Assembly: GCA_000739535.1 (NCBI GenBank)
Contig: DF820476.1
Span: 1-33,624 of the forward strand
DNA: 33,624 nucleotides
Source of the DNA: Candidatus Vecturithrix granuli
GTDB lineage: Bacteria > Moduliflexota > Moduliflexia > Moduliflexales > Moduliflexaceae
Reading direction: 5' to 3'
The translations under genes were made by a program, and so were the position numbers. The notes under the pieces are model-generated. The model had not been told where the DNA came from, did no database searches, and saw only the letters and a list, made by a program, of their open reading frames with translations. Shown one piece after another: positions 6,574 to 15,115 of this stretch (positions within the stretch are counted from its first letter, which is position 1; every line of letters begins with the position of its first letter).

Positions 6574-9500
6574 TTATTTTTTCAGGATGTCATTCCCTTT
6601 TTTCAACGCATTAATCCAGTCCCACACTCCAGACCATTCTTCTGAAACGCCGTATTTTTCGATCTGTTGGCAGCGTTGATAGTAAATCCGGGCGACTTTA
6701 TCGTGCGGATTCACATGCAAAATTTCGTTGAAGAGTTCTTTGGCCTCGGCAATTTGCTTGATCTGGTCTTCAGGGCTGATATCTAACACCTCGGTAAATA
6801 ATTTTTGGGCAGCCGCAAATTTTGTGCGGTGATAGAGTTTAAAGCCCTGTTTAAAGAGCACCAGCGTTTTTAATTTTGATTCAATGATCTGCGGCGGATC
6901 CGCGTCAAACACTTCAAACACGGTCACCGGTTCTGATTTGCCTTTGGCCTGGACTTGATCGATAATGCGAATCGAATACTCCGAAGGATTTTTCAATTGG
7001 AAATACGTGGTTTCCCCGATCAAGAGTGAGGCGCCGTAGGTTTTGGTCATGTCTTCAATCCGGGCGGCTAAATTGACAGCGTCAGAAATCACCGTACCAT
7101 CCATGCGATGCTGATCGCCAACCGTGCCTAACATTAATGAACCGGTATTCAAGCCGATCCCAATCTGAATCGGCAGATACCCGGCCCGTTTTCGCCCCTG
7201 ATTATACTCTTTGAGTGTCTTGAGCATAGCTAACGAGCAGCGGACAGCGTCATCCGCATTGGTCGGAAATAAGGCCATAATCCCGTCGCCGATATATTTA
7301 TCAATAAATCCGCGATGCTCCTGAATGATCGGACTCATCCGGCTCAGATACGAATTAATGAAATTAAAATTTTCCTGGGGCGTCATTTGTTCGGAAATTG
7401 GAGTAAACCCGCGAATATCAGAGAACATCACGCTGATTTCTTTTTCGATTTGGTCACCAAGCTGCACCTCGACAATGCTCTTTTTACCGAGCAGACTCAA
7501 GAATTCTTTGGGGATAAAGCGGCTATAGCCGTTGGTCAGCTCAACTTGTTTCTTCGATAAGTCAATTTGCTGATTGAGCGATTCGCGTAATTGCTTATAG
7601 AGCGCGGCGTTTTCAATTGAGATCACCATTTGAGCCGAGAGCACGTTGAGCACTTTTAACCGAGATGGCGTAAAAACGCCAGTAGCAAGATCGTTCTCCA
7701 GATAAATGACTCCGCTGATTTTTCCGCGTTTGATGAGCGGAGTGCAGAGCACAGATTTCACCTGGTGCTGCGTGATATAAGGATCATGGGTAAAATGGCC
7801 TTCGCGGGCGGCATCCTGAAGCAGAACCGGCTCTTTTGTACGAATAACATAGTGAATAATTGAGGTCGGCAGGAAAGAAGGTTTCATGGATCCGACCGAT
7901 TCAAGCGGGATGCCATGCAGGACTTTCACTTCCTTGCTTTCAGCGTTTCCTTCAGCGTCAATCAACCATTCATCCTCTTTTTTGCGAATCAACCATCCTT
8001 TTTGTGCGCCAGCGCTTTCAATGACGATGCGCATCATCTGTTTGAGCAAATCAGTTAACACAAGATTTTCTGAAATCGCCTGAGATGCTTTCATGGTCGT
8101 ATTCAAATCCAGGAGGCTCAAGCCCTCATGGTCAATTTGAGTCGAAATACTGGTCGAATTCAGAGGTGTCGCCTTTCCCGCGGGTGTTACGGAAAATTTT
8201 GCCGAAAGATAGGGATAGGATTGCAGTAAATCCGTCATTTTCCGTTTTGCGCCCCACAGAGTGTAGGCGTGATAGGCATCTTTGATATACAGTTCGGCAA
8301 ATTCAGGTAACCCTTGTTTTTGATAAAATCTGGCGGCAATTTCCCAGGTGAGTGCCTTATGGTGGGGGAATTGCTGAACTTGCACCGCTTCAATCGCCTG
8401 GTGATACAATTGTATGGCCTCAAAGCGTTGTCCGGTCAAACGGGCCATTTCGGCCTGCACGAGCAGATAACAGTGTTGAAAATTTTCCGGGCAATGCTCC
8501 GCCCACTCTTGCATTTGTCGTTGGTTTTGGGTAAGAATTGTCCAATAATGTTGTTGTTGTTCCGCTGATGCTGCCGGATACAGCGCCGTCACGCTCAGGG
8601 AAACATAAAAATTATACGCCGCTCTGACGATAAAACTTTGGACGAGATCAAGCAAGGGTTCTATCTCTCTTGCCTGATGTAAGGCTTCTTGCGGATGTCC
8701 GTAGAGGTACAGGAGTTGGAGCTTCATAATCTGATACACGCTGAGAGCCATTCGATTCTGATGTTCCTGACATTGTTGCAGAAATTGGGCTTCACTCAGA
8801 GCGTCGGTATCAAAAGAGAGCGTTTCTGACGTGAATCCGGTCAGGTTCTCAAGAATCAACTGACAGCCCATCATGACATCTATCGCTGCCAAATTATGGG
8901 AGTGCTGGACAAATTCCAAAAATTGGGGAAAATCTTGCCGAATCTGTTCCAGGTTTGTGCCTTCGCAGAAGAGATTGAGCAGCCTGTGCATGAGCGCCAG
9001 ACCCGCGATATGAACTTCTCCGGCATCAATGGCGGTATGATATGCTTCATGTTCATACATATGGGCGAATTTCAGGTGTTTCACCCAACAGGTAAGCTCT
9101 CCAGCAAGGGTCAGGGCCGCCTCGCTTCTCTGCGCCAGATTGTTTATTTGTTCACTCAGTTGTATGGCAAATATGCCCAGGTCATATCCGGTTTGATACT
9201 TCCCATAGTATGTTCCAAGCAGAACACCATAATGAGCATAGCCAGACACAGATTCAGGGGTATGTCCGAAGGTCAAGGAAATCTTCATCATTCTGGCGAT
9301 AAGTATGGCATACATCAAGAAATTCGAAAAGCAAGCCGGGAAAATCAGGACATGTAAAATCTGCATGATCAGGTTCTGGTGTGAATCCGTGAGAAGAGGC
9401 GTTTGGAGCAATGCCGCAGGACTTTTCAAGCTGAAAAGATGTTGTACTTCAGACAGTTCTGCTTCAACGCGGTTCGCCATATTTTCACCAGGCCACTCCA

Positions 9501-12093
9501 TGCCTAAAATAGTCAGAGCATTTTCCCCTTCATGAAGGGCTTCGGCATATTTTCCCCGGCGCGTATAATGCAGGATCAATATTTTATAGGCAGCGATACG
9601 ATCATTGATGGTTTGCGCGTGTTCTAACAACGCACGCACAAGTTGTTCGGCCTGAGTGAAATTTCCGATAAGATTTTCGATGTCCGCCTGCTCTTTGACA
9701 AGTTCAAAAGTCAGCTCGTATTGGGTGCGCCAGCATTCTTTTTCCAGTAAAGCGACGCCTTCTGTGAAGTACTGCCGTGCAACCGTATAATTTGGGGCGG
9801 CTTTTGCCTGTCGTCCGGCTGATAAATTCAGTTGAACCAATTCACGCCGTTCTTCCTCGGTTTCAAGATACTCCGCGCCGAGATTCAGATGATCGACAAT
9901 TGCGGTCAGATGTTCTTCCCGGGTTTTCAGAGAACTGGGCTGATGCAGCAGATATTGACCGATTTTGAGATGGAATTTCCTTCCTGTTTCCGATGAGATC
10001 AGATCAAGAGCAGCTTCCTGAAAGCGGTGATGGACAAAATCGTAGAGCACATAAGGCGCAAAATCTTTTAGTTCGGAAGCCGGAAAAAACATGATATAAC
10101 GGTAGGATTCATCGGCCGGAAAAATAACGCCTTCTTGAATAGCCACGTCAATATCGCTGACGGTTTCATGTTCCGAACGATTCATGACAGCAGCTAAGGT
10201 TGAAAGATCAAACCGATTTCCGATACAGGCCGCGCATTGTAAGGTCTGTTGGATGTGCGCCGGGAGTTTTCGGATTTTCATGGTCATGAAGGCGGCCATA
10301 TTTTCAGGCATGGCCAGTCCCTGAATTTGCTCAAGATTCCATTGCCAGCATCCTGAGCGGGAATCGTAACTTAACAATCCTTCCGCATCAACCGTTTTCA
10401 AAAATTCCCTGATTGCAAAGGGATTTCCGGCCGTCTTTTCCAGCATCAGCCTGGCGAACGGCTCAAGTTTTTCCGGAGCATGGTGTAGGCTGTCAACAAG
10501 CAGTTGGGCGACATCTTGAAACGCTAACGGAGCAAGCGCAATGTGTGTGACCTTCGTCTGAGTCTTTTGCACCGTATTTACAAGATCATTCAAGCCGGAG
10601 ATCGCAGCTGCATCATCATCGCGGTATGCTCCGATGATGAGCAAGGCTTTTATTTGCTGACGGATCAGAAGATGTTGGACGAGTTGAAGGCTGGCCATAT
10701 CAGCCCATTGTAAATTATCCAGGAATATGACCAGTGGATGTTCCGGGGCGCTCAATGCCTGGATCAGATCTTGAAGGAGAAAATGAAGGCGATTTTGCGC
10801 TTCCTCCGGTGAGTTCTCTTCCTCTGTTCGCGTTGTTCCAAGAATCATCTCCACTTCGGGCAAAAATTCAGATAAGACCAGGGTATTATTTCCCACGGCT
10901 GCTGCAAGTTTTTCTCTCCACAAAGCCAGTCGGGATTCATTTTCAGTCAGCAATTGCCGCAGCAAACTTTGTAAGGCTTGAATCACTGCTGAATAAGCCA
11001 TGTTCTGTTTGAACTGTTCAAATTTTCCTGCGATGAAATATCCATGATGTTCGATAATCGTCTTTTGAAACTCATAGACCAGAGCGGTTTTGCCGATTCC
11101 GGAATAGCCTGATGCCAAAAAGAGTTCGCCGCGTCCCTGCCGGCTTCGATGAAACACTGTGAGCAAGGTATCAAGTTCTTTGGCTCGTCCATAAAGCTTT
11201 TGGGGAATCTCAAACGGTCTGGAGCGCTCATCCTGCCCGATGGCTACATATTGGATTGCGCCGGTGTGCTGAAGCTGTTCAAGGCACTTTTGTAAATCCG
11301 TGATCAGCCTGTCGGCGTGTTGATAGCGTTCTGTTGCTGTTTTGGCTAACAGTTTCATCACAATTTCTGAGACTGCTCTGGGAATCAGGTGATTGAGTTC
11401 ATTGGGGGAGCGAGGATGTTTGGCAAGATGGGCGTGAATCAGTTCCATCGTGTCATTGGTTTGAAAGGGCAAAAACCCCAGAAGTAATTCATAAAACGTC
11501 ACCCCGAGCGCATAGAAATCAGTGCGATAATCCACGATTCGATTCATCCGCCCTGTTTGTTCGGGGGAAATGTAGGCTAACGTGCCTTCAATGACGGCTG
11601 GATTCACGATCTCAGGTTGTTCGAAAGAAAAAGGCGCGGCAATGCCGAAATCAATCAGTCTGAGTCGATCAGTTTCCGGGTTCCATAAGAAATTTGAAGG
11701 GTTCAGATCTTTGTGCATGATATGCTGCTGGTGAATCGCCCCAACAATGGTACTCATGCGGATTGCAAGCTGCAAGAATTCTTCCAAATTGAATTTACGA
11801 ATCAGAAGGATCTCATTCAACGGCTGCCCACCAATATCTTCCAGCACCATCATCAAACTGTTCTGCCACAGTTCGATCCCATAGACACGGATCACACCAT
11901 CCACCTTCTGTAATGAACGTGTAATTTCATACTCGCGCTTAAAGCGGCTTATTTCCTGGGGAGATGGATATTCGCGATTCAGGGTTTTCAATATCACCGG
12001 ATGTTGATCGGTTGTACGTGTTCCGCGATATATCAGGCTATTGGCGCTTTCGTGAATTTTATAGATAGAGGTATATTCTGTACTGGAAATCAT
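6574..12093 (-). CDS. Giant Ser/Thr kinase - AAA ATPase - GAF - class III nucleotide cyclase protein
   Basis: This 1839-residue cytoplasmic signalling protein has several domains in order. The Ser/Thr kinase covers residues 8-275: Lys36 in VILKTL, catalytic HKDLNPSNF with Asp129, DFG at 148-150, SPE at 176-178. The STAND/AAA-like ATPase follows: Walker A GYSGIGKT at 329-336 and Walker B LVIFLDN near 454-460. A long helical-repeat region (about 640-1330) precedes a GAF domain (about 1336-1500). The class III cyclase covers about 1550-1735, with metal aspartates 1559 (FSDIRGF) and 1603 (IGDG), Lys1599 before IGD, and Asn1674/Arg1678 in NLAAR. A short repeat-like tail ends the protein. The key catalytic residues of all three enzymes are present. 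Lys1599 suggests adenylate rather than guanylate cyclase. The kinase-ATPase-GAF front is known from cyanobacterial-type multi-kinases that usually end in a histidine kinase. It is monocistronic. Confidence 0.93.
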   Translation of the reverse strand: MISSTEYTSIYKIHESANSLIYRGTRTTDQHPVILKTLNREYPSPQEISRFKREYEITRSLQKVDGVIRVYGIELWQNSLMMVLEDIGGQPLNEILLIRKFNLEEFLQLAIRMSTIVGAIHQQHIMHKDLNPSNFLWNPETDRLRLIDFGIAAPFSFEQPEIVNPAVIEGTLAYISPEQTGRMNRIVDYRTDFYALGVTFYELLLGFLPFQTNDTMELIHAHLAKHPRSPNELNHLIPRAVSEIVMKLLAKTATERYQHADRLITDLQKCLEQLQHTGAIQYVAIGQDERSRPFEIPQKLYGRAKELDTLLTVFHRSRQGRGELFLASGYSGIGKTALVYEFQKTIIEHHGYFIAGKFEQFKQNMAYSAVIQALQSLLRQLLTENESRLALWREKLAAAVGNNTLVLSEFLPEVEMILGTTRTEEENSPEEAQNRLHFLLQDLIQALSAPEHPLVIFLDNLQWADMASLQLVQHLLIRQQIKALLIIGAYRDDDAAAISGLNDLVNTVQKTQTKVTHIALAPLAFQDVAQLLVDSLHHAPEKLEPFARLMLEKTAGNPFAIREFLKTVDAEGLLSYDSRSGCWQWNLEQIQGLAMPENMAAFMTMKIRKLPAHIQQTLQCAACIGNRFDLSTLAAVMNRSEHETVSDIDVAIQEGVIFPADESYRYIMFFPASELKDFAPYVLYDFVHHRFQEAALDLISSETGRKFHLKIGQYLLHQPSSLKTREEHLTAIVDHLNLGAEYLETEEERRELVQLNLSAGRQAKAAPNYTVARQYFTEGVALLEKECWRTQYELTFELVKEQADIENLIGNFTQAEQLVRALLEHAQTINDRIAAYKILILHYTRRGKYAEALHEGENALTILGMEWPGENMANRVEAELSEVQHLFSLKSPAALLQTPLLTDSHQNLIMQILHVLIFPACFSNFLMYAILIARMMKISLTFGHTPESVSGYAHYGVLLGTYYGKYQTGYDLGIFAIQLSEQINNLAQRSEAALTLAGELTCWVKHLKFAHMYEHEAYHTAIDAGEVHIAGLALMHRLLNLFCEGTNLEQIRQDFPQFLEFVQHSHNLAAIDVMMGCQLILENLTGFTSETLSFDTDALSEAQFLQQCQEHQNRMALSVYQIMKLQLLYLYGHPQEALHQAREIEPLLDLVQSFIVRAAYNFYVSLSVTALYPAASAEQQQHYWTILTQNQRQMQEWAEHCPENFQHCYLLVQAEMARLTGQRFEAIQLYHQAIEAVQVQQFPHHKALTWEIAARFYQKQGLPEFAELYIKDAYHAYTLWGAKRKMTDLLQSYPYLSAKFSVTPAGKATPLNSTSISTQIDHEGLSLLDLNTTMKASQAISENLVLTDLLKQMMRIVIESAGAQKGWLIRKKEDEWLIDAEGNAESKEVKVLHGIPLESVGSMKPSFLPTSIIHYVIRTKEPVLLQDAAREGHFTHDPYITQHQVKSVLCTPLIKRGKISGVIYLENDLATGVFTPSRLKVLNVLSAQMVISIENAALYKQLRESLNQQIDLSKKQVELTNGYSRFIPKEFLSLLGKKSIVEVQLGDQIEKEISVMFSDIRGFTPISEQMTPQENFNFINSYLSRMSPIIQEHRGFIDKYIGDGIMALFPTNADDAVRCSLAMLKTLKEYNQGRKRAGYLPIQIGIGLNTGSLMLGTVGDQHRMDGTVISDAVNLAARIEDMTKTYGASLLIGETTYFQLKNPSEYSIRIIDQVQAKGKSEPVTVFEVFDADPPQIIESKLKTLVLFKQGFKLYHRTKFAAAQKLFTEVLDISPEDQIKQIAEAKELFNEILHVNPHDKVARIYYQRCQQIEKYGVSEEWSGVWDWINALKKGNDILKK

Positions 12094-12394
12094 ACGCTCT
12101 TATGGTTCATACCGGCCAGTTCGTTTGTATGCCGTTGTTTCTCATACTCCGAAATTGAGCAAACTTTACCAGAGGAACACGAAAAATGCAAGAAGATTCC
12201 AGAAAAAACACCAGAAATATGATAGTAATGCACTCTGCTATATGACAATCTTTGCGCCGGAAAGTCTATTTTTACCCCTAAAGATCTCATTTTTCCAGGT
12301 TCATTGCATTTTTTTCTTGATTGATGGGTATTTGTGGAATGGAGTGATCATCTCTTTGGACGCAGACACGGAAAATTAATAGAGGAAAATAATC
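12094..12394. other. Divergent intergenic region, no clear element
   Basis: This stretch of 301 bases separates the giant kinase gene from the alkyltransferase-like gene. I see no convincing promoter pair, palindrome or small gene. Short frames on both strands have no ribosome site and no recognisable composition. It presumably carries the promoters of both divergent genes. Confidence 0.5.
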
Positions 12395-12736
12395 ATGAAA
12401 AACTTTTACGAGCAGGTCTATGATCTTGTGGTGCGCATTCCCGCAGGACGAGTCATGACGTATGGGCAAATCGCTGTTTTACTTGGAAAACCCTCAGCCG
12501 CCAGAGCGGTAGGATATGCCTTGCACCTTACGCCGGCCGGAGTCAGAATTCCGTGGCAGCGAGTGATCAATTCACAAGGGAAAATTAGTCCCAGAGGGGC
12601 TTCAGACATCGTGCATGAGCCTCAATTACAACGGCTGCTTTTGGAGCAAGAGGGCGTTCACTTCGATTTGCAGGGCAAGATCGATCTTCAGAAGTATCTC
12701 TGGGAACCGGATGCAATGAGCCAATATGAATGGTAA
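12395..12736 (+). CDS. Alkyltransferase-like DNA-repair protein (ATL, MGMT family without catalytic Cys)
   Basis: This 113-residue protein matches the DNA-binding C-terminal domain of O6-alkylguanine-DNA alkyltransferases. It has VVRIPAGRVMTYGQIA, the helix-turn-helix region with the Arg finger (SAARAVGYAL), and then IPWQRVINSQGKIS. In true alkyltransferases the latter reads PCHR. Here Trp replaces the acceptor Cys, the hallmark of ATL proteins. ATLs bind O6-alkylguanine lesions and hand them to nucleotide excision repair without removing the alkyl group themselves. The ATG at 12395 has AGAGGA eight bases upstream. The gene ends about 100 bases before the perR-like gene, and a very small hairpin with T6 (12737-12754) may separate them. 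Confidence 0.9.
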   Translation: MKNFYEQVYDLVVRIPAGRVMTYGQIAVLLGKPSAARAVGYALHLTPAGVRIPWQRVINSQGKISPRGASDIVHEPQLQRLLLEQEGVHFDLQGKIDLQKYLWEPDAMSQYEW

Positions 12737-12767
12737 GAGAATTTCTCGTTTTTTAACAAGAAAAAGC

Positions 12768-12817
12768 TTGACAATCCATATTTGTTCTTATTTAGGATTA
12801 GATCATTTAATATGATC
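12768..12817 (+). promoter_or_regulatory. Promoter and candidate PerR operator
   Basis: TTGACA lies at 12768-12773, followed 17-19 bases later by a T/A-rich TTTAGGAT that could serve as -10. A perfect inverted repeat, GATCAT-TTAAT-ATGATC (12801-12817), overlaps the expected transcription start, 16 bases before the perR-like ATG. A second inverted repeat (TTTCTCGTT/AACAAGAAA, 12742-12763) lies just upstream of the -35. An A/T-rich palindrome at this place fits autoregulation by a Fur/PerR protein, although the sequence differs from the Bacillus PerR box. Confidence 0.5.
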
Positions 12818-12833
12818 AAGGTGGTGAAAGAAT

Positions 12834-13280
12834 ATGCAACAACGCGATAATCGTCTTACCGCTCTTAAACTTGAGCAATTTAAGGAAACGTGTAAATCCC
12901 ATCAAATAAAATTGACGCCGCAGCGCCTGCTGATTTATGAAGAACTCATGACCACAGATGAGCATCCCTCAACTGATATGCTCTATCAACGTGTGAGAAC
13001 TATCTTTCCGACAATTTCCTTTGATACGGTCAACAGAACGCTGTTAACCTTTCATGAGCTTGGATTGGCTGAGATTGTTGGGGGAACGGGTAACTCGAAA
13101 CGCTTCGATGGCGATACCACGAAGCATCACCATTTCCAATGTCTCAAATGTAAAAAAATATTTGATGTAAATTATGAACCCTATAACCAGTTAGAAGTTT
13201 CCCAGGAACTTGAGGAACGGTTTCAGGTGCTCAGGGCGAATGTGTATTTGGAAGGATATTGTGACCAGTGCAAAGAGTAA
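12834..13280 (+). CDS. perR: PerR-like Fur-family peroxide-sensing repressor
   Basis: This 148-residue repressor has an N-terminal winged helix (KLTPQRLLIYEEL, then SFDTVNRTLLTFHELGL). Two CxxC pairs (Cys103/106 and Cys143/146) bind structural zinc. The five residues that form the PerR regulatory metal site all have counterparts: His44 (EHPSTDMLY), Asp92 (KRFD), His98 and His100 (KHHHF), Asp111 (IFDV). The Asp at the last place, where Fur has Glu, favours peroxide sensing over iron sensing. The ATG at 12834 is preceded by AAGGTGGTGAAAG. The flavodiiron protein and rubrerythrin genes follow directly, so this is likely their local repressor, released when peroxide oxidises the metal-site histidines. 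Confidence 0.88.
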   Translation: MQQRDNRLTALKLEQFKETCKSHQIKLTPQRLLIYEELMTTDEHPSTDMLYQRVRTIFPTISFDTVNRTLLTFHELGLAEIVGGTGNSKRFDGDTTKHHHFQCLKCKKIFDVNYEPYNQLEVSQELEERFQVLRANVYLEGYCDQCKE

Positions 13281-13326
13281 ACCAGGGAATTGAAAATTGA
13301 GAATTGGATTCATAGAGGAGGGAAAT

Positions 13327-14490
13327 ATGAAACCCGTTGAGATCAAAAAAGGTATTTACTGGGTTGGAGGCATTGACTGGGATCTGCGCAATTTTCACGG
13401 ATATTTGACGCAACGAGGCTCAACCTACAATGCATATCTGATTGTGGATGAGAAGATTACGTTGGTGGATTCGGTGAAGTATTATCTGTGTGATGAAATG
13501 TTTGAGCGCATTTCGCATCTTATCGATCCGGCCAAAATTGATTACATCATTTCGAATCATGTCGAGATGGATCATTCAGGCAGTATCCCGATGATCAAAG
13601 AGGTTGCTAAAAACGCGGCTGTGATTACTTCCCCAAAAGGAGAGACCGGGTTAAAAGCTCATTTCAAGCGTGACATGGATTTTCAGGTGGTTAAAAGCGG
13701 CGATACCCTCAATATCGGCAAGCGCACGCTGCATTTTGTGTTAACACCTATGGTGCATTGGCCGGATAATATGGTGACGTATATTCCAGACGACAATGTC
13801 TTGCTCTCAAACGATGCCTTTGGCCAGCATTTAGCGAGTTCGGAACGTTTCGATGATGAATATCCACTCAATATCATCATTGAAGAAGCTCAGAAATACT
13901 ATGCCAACATCGTGCTGCCGTACAGCACCCAGGTGCAAAAAGCCCTGCAAGCCGTCGGGGGTTTGGAGATAGATGTGATCGCCCCAAGCCATGGCGTTAT
14001 CTGGCGTTCCCACATTCCAACGATTCTGGCGCACTATCAAAAATGGTCAGCGAATCAGACCAATGAGAAAGCCTTGATCGTGTATGACACCATGTGGAAT
14101 TCGACCAAGAAAGTCGCTTACTCGATTCAGCGCGCCTTTGAAGATAAGGGCATCCAGACACGGATGTTCAATCTTCAGTACAATCATATTTCCGATATTA
14201 TGACAGAAGCGATGACTGCCAAATATATTTGTGTTGGTTCTCCGACATTGAATAACGGTATGCTGCCCACCATGGGCGCATTTTTGACGTATTTTAAAGG
14301 GCTTGCCCCGAAAAATAGAATCGGTCTGGCGTTTGGTTCGTACGGATGGGGCGGACAAAGCGTCGGCTTGATCGAGGATGTACTCAAAGCCTGCGATTTT
14401 AAGATGCTGCCAGGCGTCAAAGTGCAGTACATCCCGGATGAGGAAACACTTCAAGCGATAACTGAGCAAGTGAAAGGAGCATTATTATGA
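13327..14490 (+). CDS. Flavodiiron protein (FprA-type O2/NO reductase)
   Basis: This 387-residue cytoplasmic enzyme reduces O2 to water, and sometimes NO, using a diiron centre and FMN. The N-terminal metallo-beta-lactamase-like domain carries the diiron ligands His78-Glu80-Asp82-His83 (HVEMDH), His144 (MVHWPDNM), Asp163 and His222 (APSHGVIW). The flavodoxin domain starts near residue 248 with the FMN phosphate loop YDTMWNST, and GSPTLNNGMLP follows as expected. Some class members carry an additional rubredoxin domain, absent here; electrons may come from a separate rubredoxin or from the neighbouring rubrerythrin. I use ATG 13327, preceded by GAGGAGGG. The frame could open ten codons earlier at TTG but without a ribosome site. 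It overlaps the rubrerythrin start by four bases (ATGA). Confidence 0.95.
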   Translation: MKPVEIKKGIYWVGGIDWDLRNFHGYLTQRGSTYNAYLIVDEKITLVDSVKYYLCDEMFERISHLIDPAKIDYIISNHVEMDHSGSIPMIKEVAKNAAVITSPKGETGLKAHFKRDMDFQVVKSGDTLNIGKRTLHFVLTPMVHWPDNMVTYIPDDNVLLSNDAFGQHLASSERFDDEYPLNIIIEEAQKYYANIVLPYSTQVQKALQAVGGLEIDVIAPSHGVIWRSHIPTILAHYQKWSANQTNEKALIVYDTMWNSTKKVAYSIQRAFEDKGIQTRMFNLQYNHISDIMTEAMTAKYICVGSPTLNNGMLPTMGAFLTYFKGLAPKNRIGLAFGSYGWGGQSVGLIEDVLKACDFKMLPGVKVQYIPDEETLQAITEQVKGALL

Positions 14491-15071
14491 CAGCATTTAA
14501 AGGATCAAAAACAGCAGAAAATTTAATGAAAGCCTTTGCCGGAGAATCTCAAGCCAAAAACCGCTACACCTTTTACGCCAAAGTGGCTGTAAAAGAGGGG
14601 TTTGAGCAAATTGCCGAAATTTTTCGCGAAACCGCTGATAATGAAGAAATGCACGCCAAACTCTATTTTCAGCATCTCGTCGAACACCTGAAAAAAGATG
14701 TTGTGGAAATCAACGCGGCCTATCCGGTAGCTCTGGCCGGAACAGCAGAAAATTTGCTGGCCGCGGCCGAAGGCGAACATGAAGAATGGACGGATCTGTA
14801 TCCGAGTTTTGCTAAGGTGGCTGAGGATGAAGGTTTTCCCGCCATTGCCAAAACCTTTACCAGAATCGCCGGCGTGGAAGAAAAACACGAAATTCGCTAT
14901 AATAAACTGTATGAAAACGTGAAAAATGGCGCGGTCTTTAAGAAAGAGACCAAAGTGTTCTGGAAATGCCGCCGTTGCGGATACATCACAGAATCACCCG
15001 TTGCGCCGCCGAAATGCCCCGTGTGCAATCATCCGCAAGCCTATTTTGAAGTCTTTGTTGAAACGTATTAA
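14487..15071 (+). CDS. rbr: Rubrerythrin
   Basis: This 194-residue peroxidase reduces H2O2 in anaerobes. The four-helix ferritin-like domain has the diiron ligands Glu20, the ExxH pair Glu53/His56, Glu97 and the second ExxH Glu131/His134. The C-terminal rubredoxin-like domain (from about residue 157) binds one iron through Cys161/Cys164 (CRRCG) and Cys177/Cys180 (CPVC). Length and domain order are standard for the family. Its ATG overlaps the flavodiiron stop, so the two are co-translated. Together with the PerR-like regulator upstream this is a compact O2/peroxide detoxification operon. A strong hairpin follows seven bases after the stop. Confidence 0.97.
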   Translation: MTAFKGSKTAENLMKAFAGESQAKNRYTFYAKVAVKEGFEQIAEIFRETADNEEMHAKLYFQHLVEHLKKDVVEINAAYPVALAGTAENLLAAAEGEHEEWTDLYPSFAKVAEDEGFPAIAKTFTRIAGVEEKHEIRYNKLYENVKNGAVFKKETKVFWKCRRCGYITESPVAPPKCPVCNHPQAYFEVFVETY

Positions 15072-15077
15072 TGGCAT

Positions 15078-15112
15078 GAAAAACCGGGTTTTTTCAAAAA
15101 ACCCGGTTTTTC
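15078..15112. terminator. Bidirectional terminator-like hairpin (CCGGGTTT family)
   Basis: The arms GAAAAACCGGGTTTTTT (15078-15094) and AAAAAACCCGGTTTTTC (15096-15112) are perfect complements of 17 bases around one base. The run of T at the end of each arm makes it usable on both strands. It separates the rubrerythrin gene from the convergent hydrolase gene and touches the latter's stop region. Confidence 0.8.
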
Positions 15113-15115
15113 TTG

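Noticed and set aside
8896-9357. 153-residue plus-strand frame inside the giant kinase gene
   Set aside because: Antisense to the helical-repeat region, no ribosome site, composition unlike protein.
14047-14469. 140-residue minus-strand frame inside the flavodiiron gene
   Set aside because: Antisense shadow of a conserved enzyme; no recognisable motifs.
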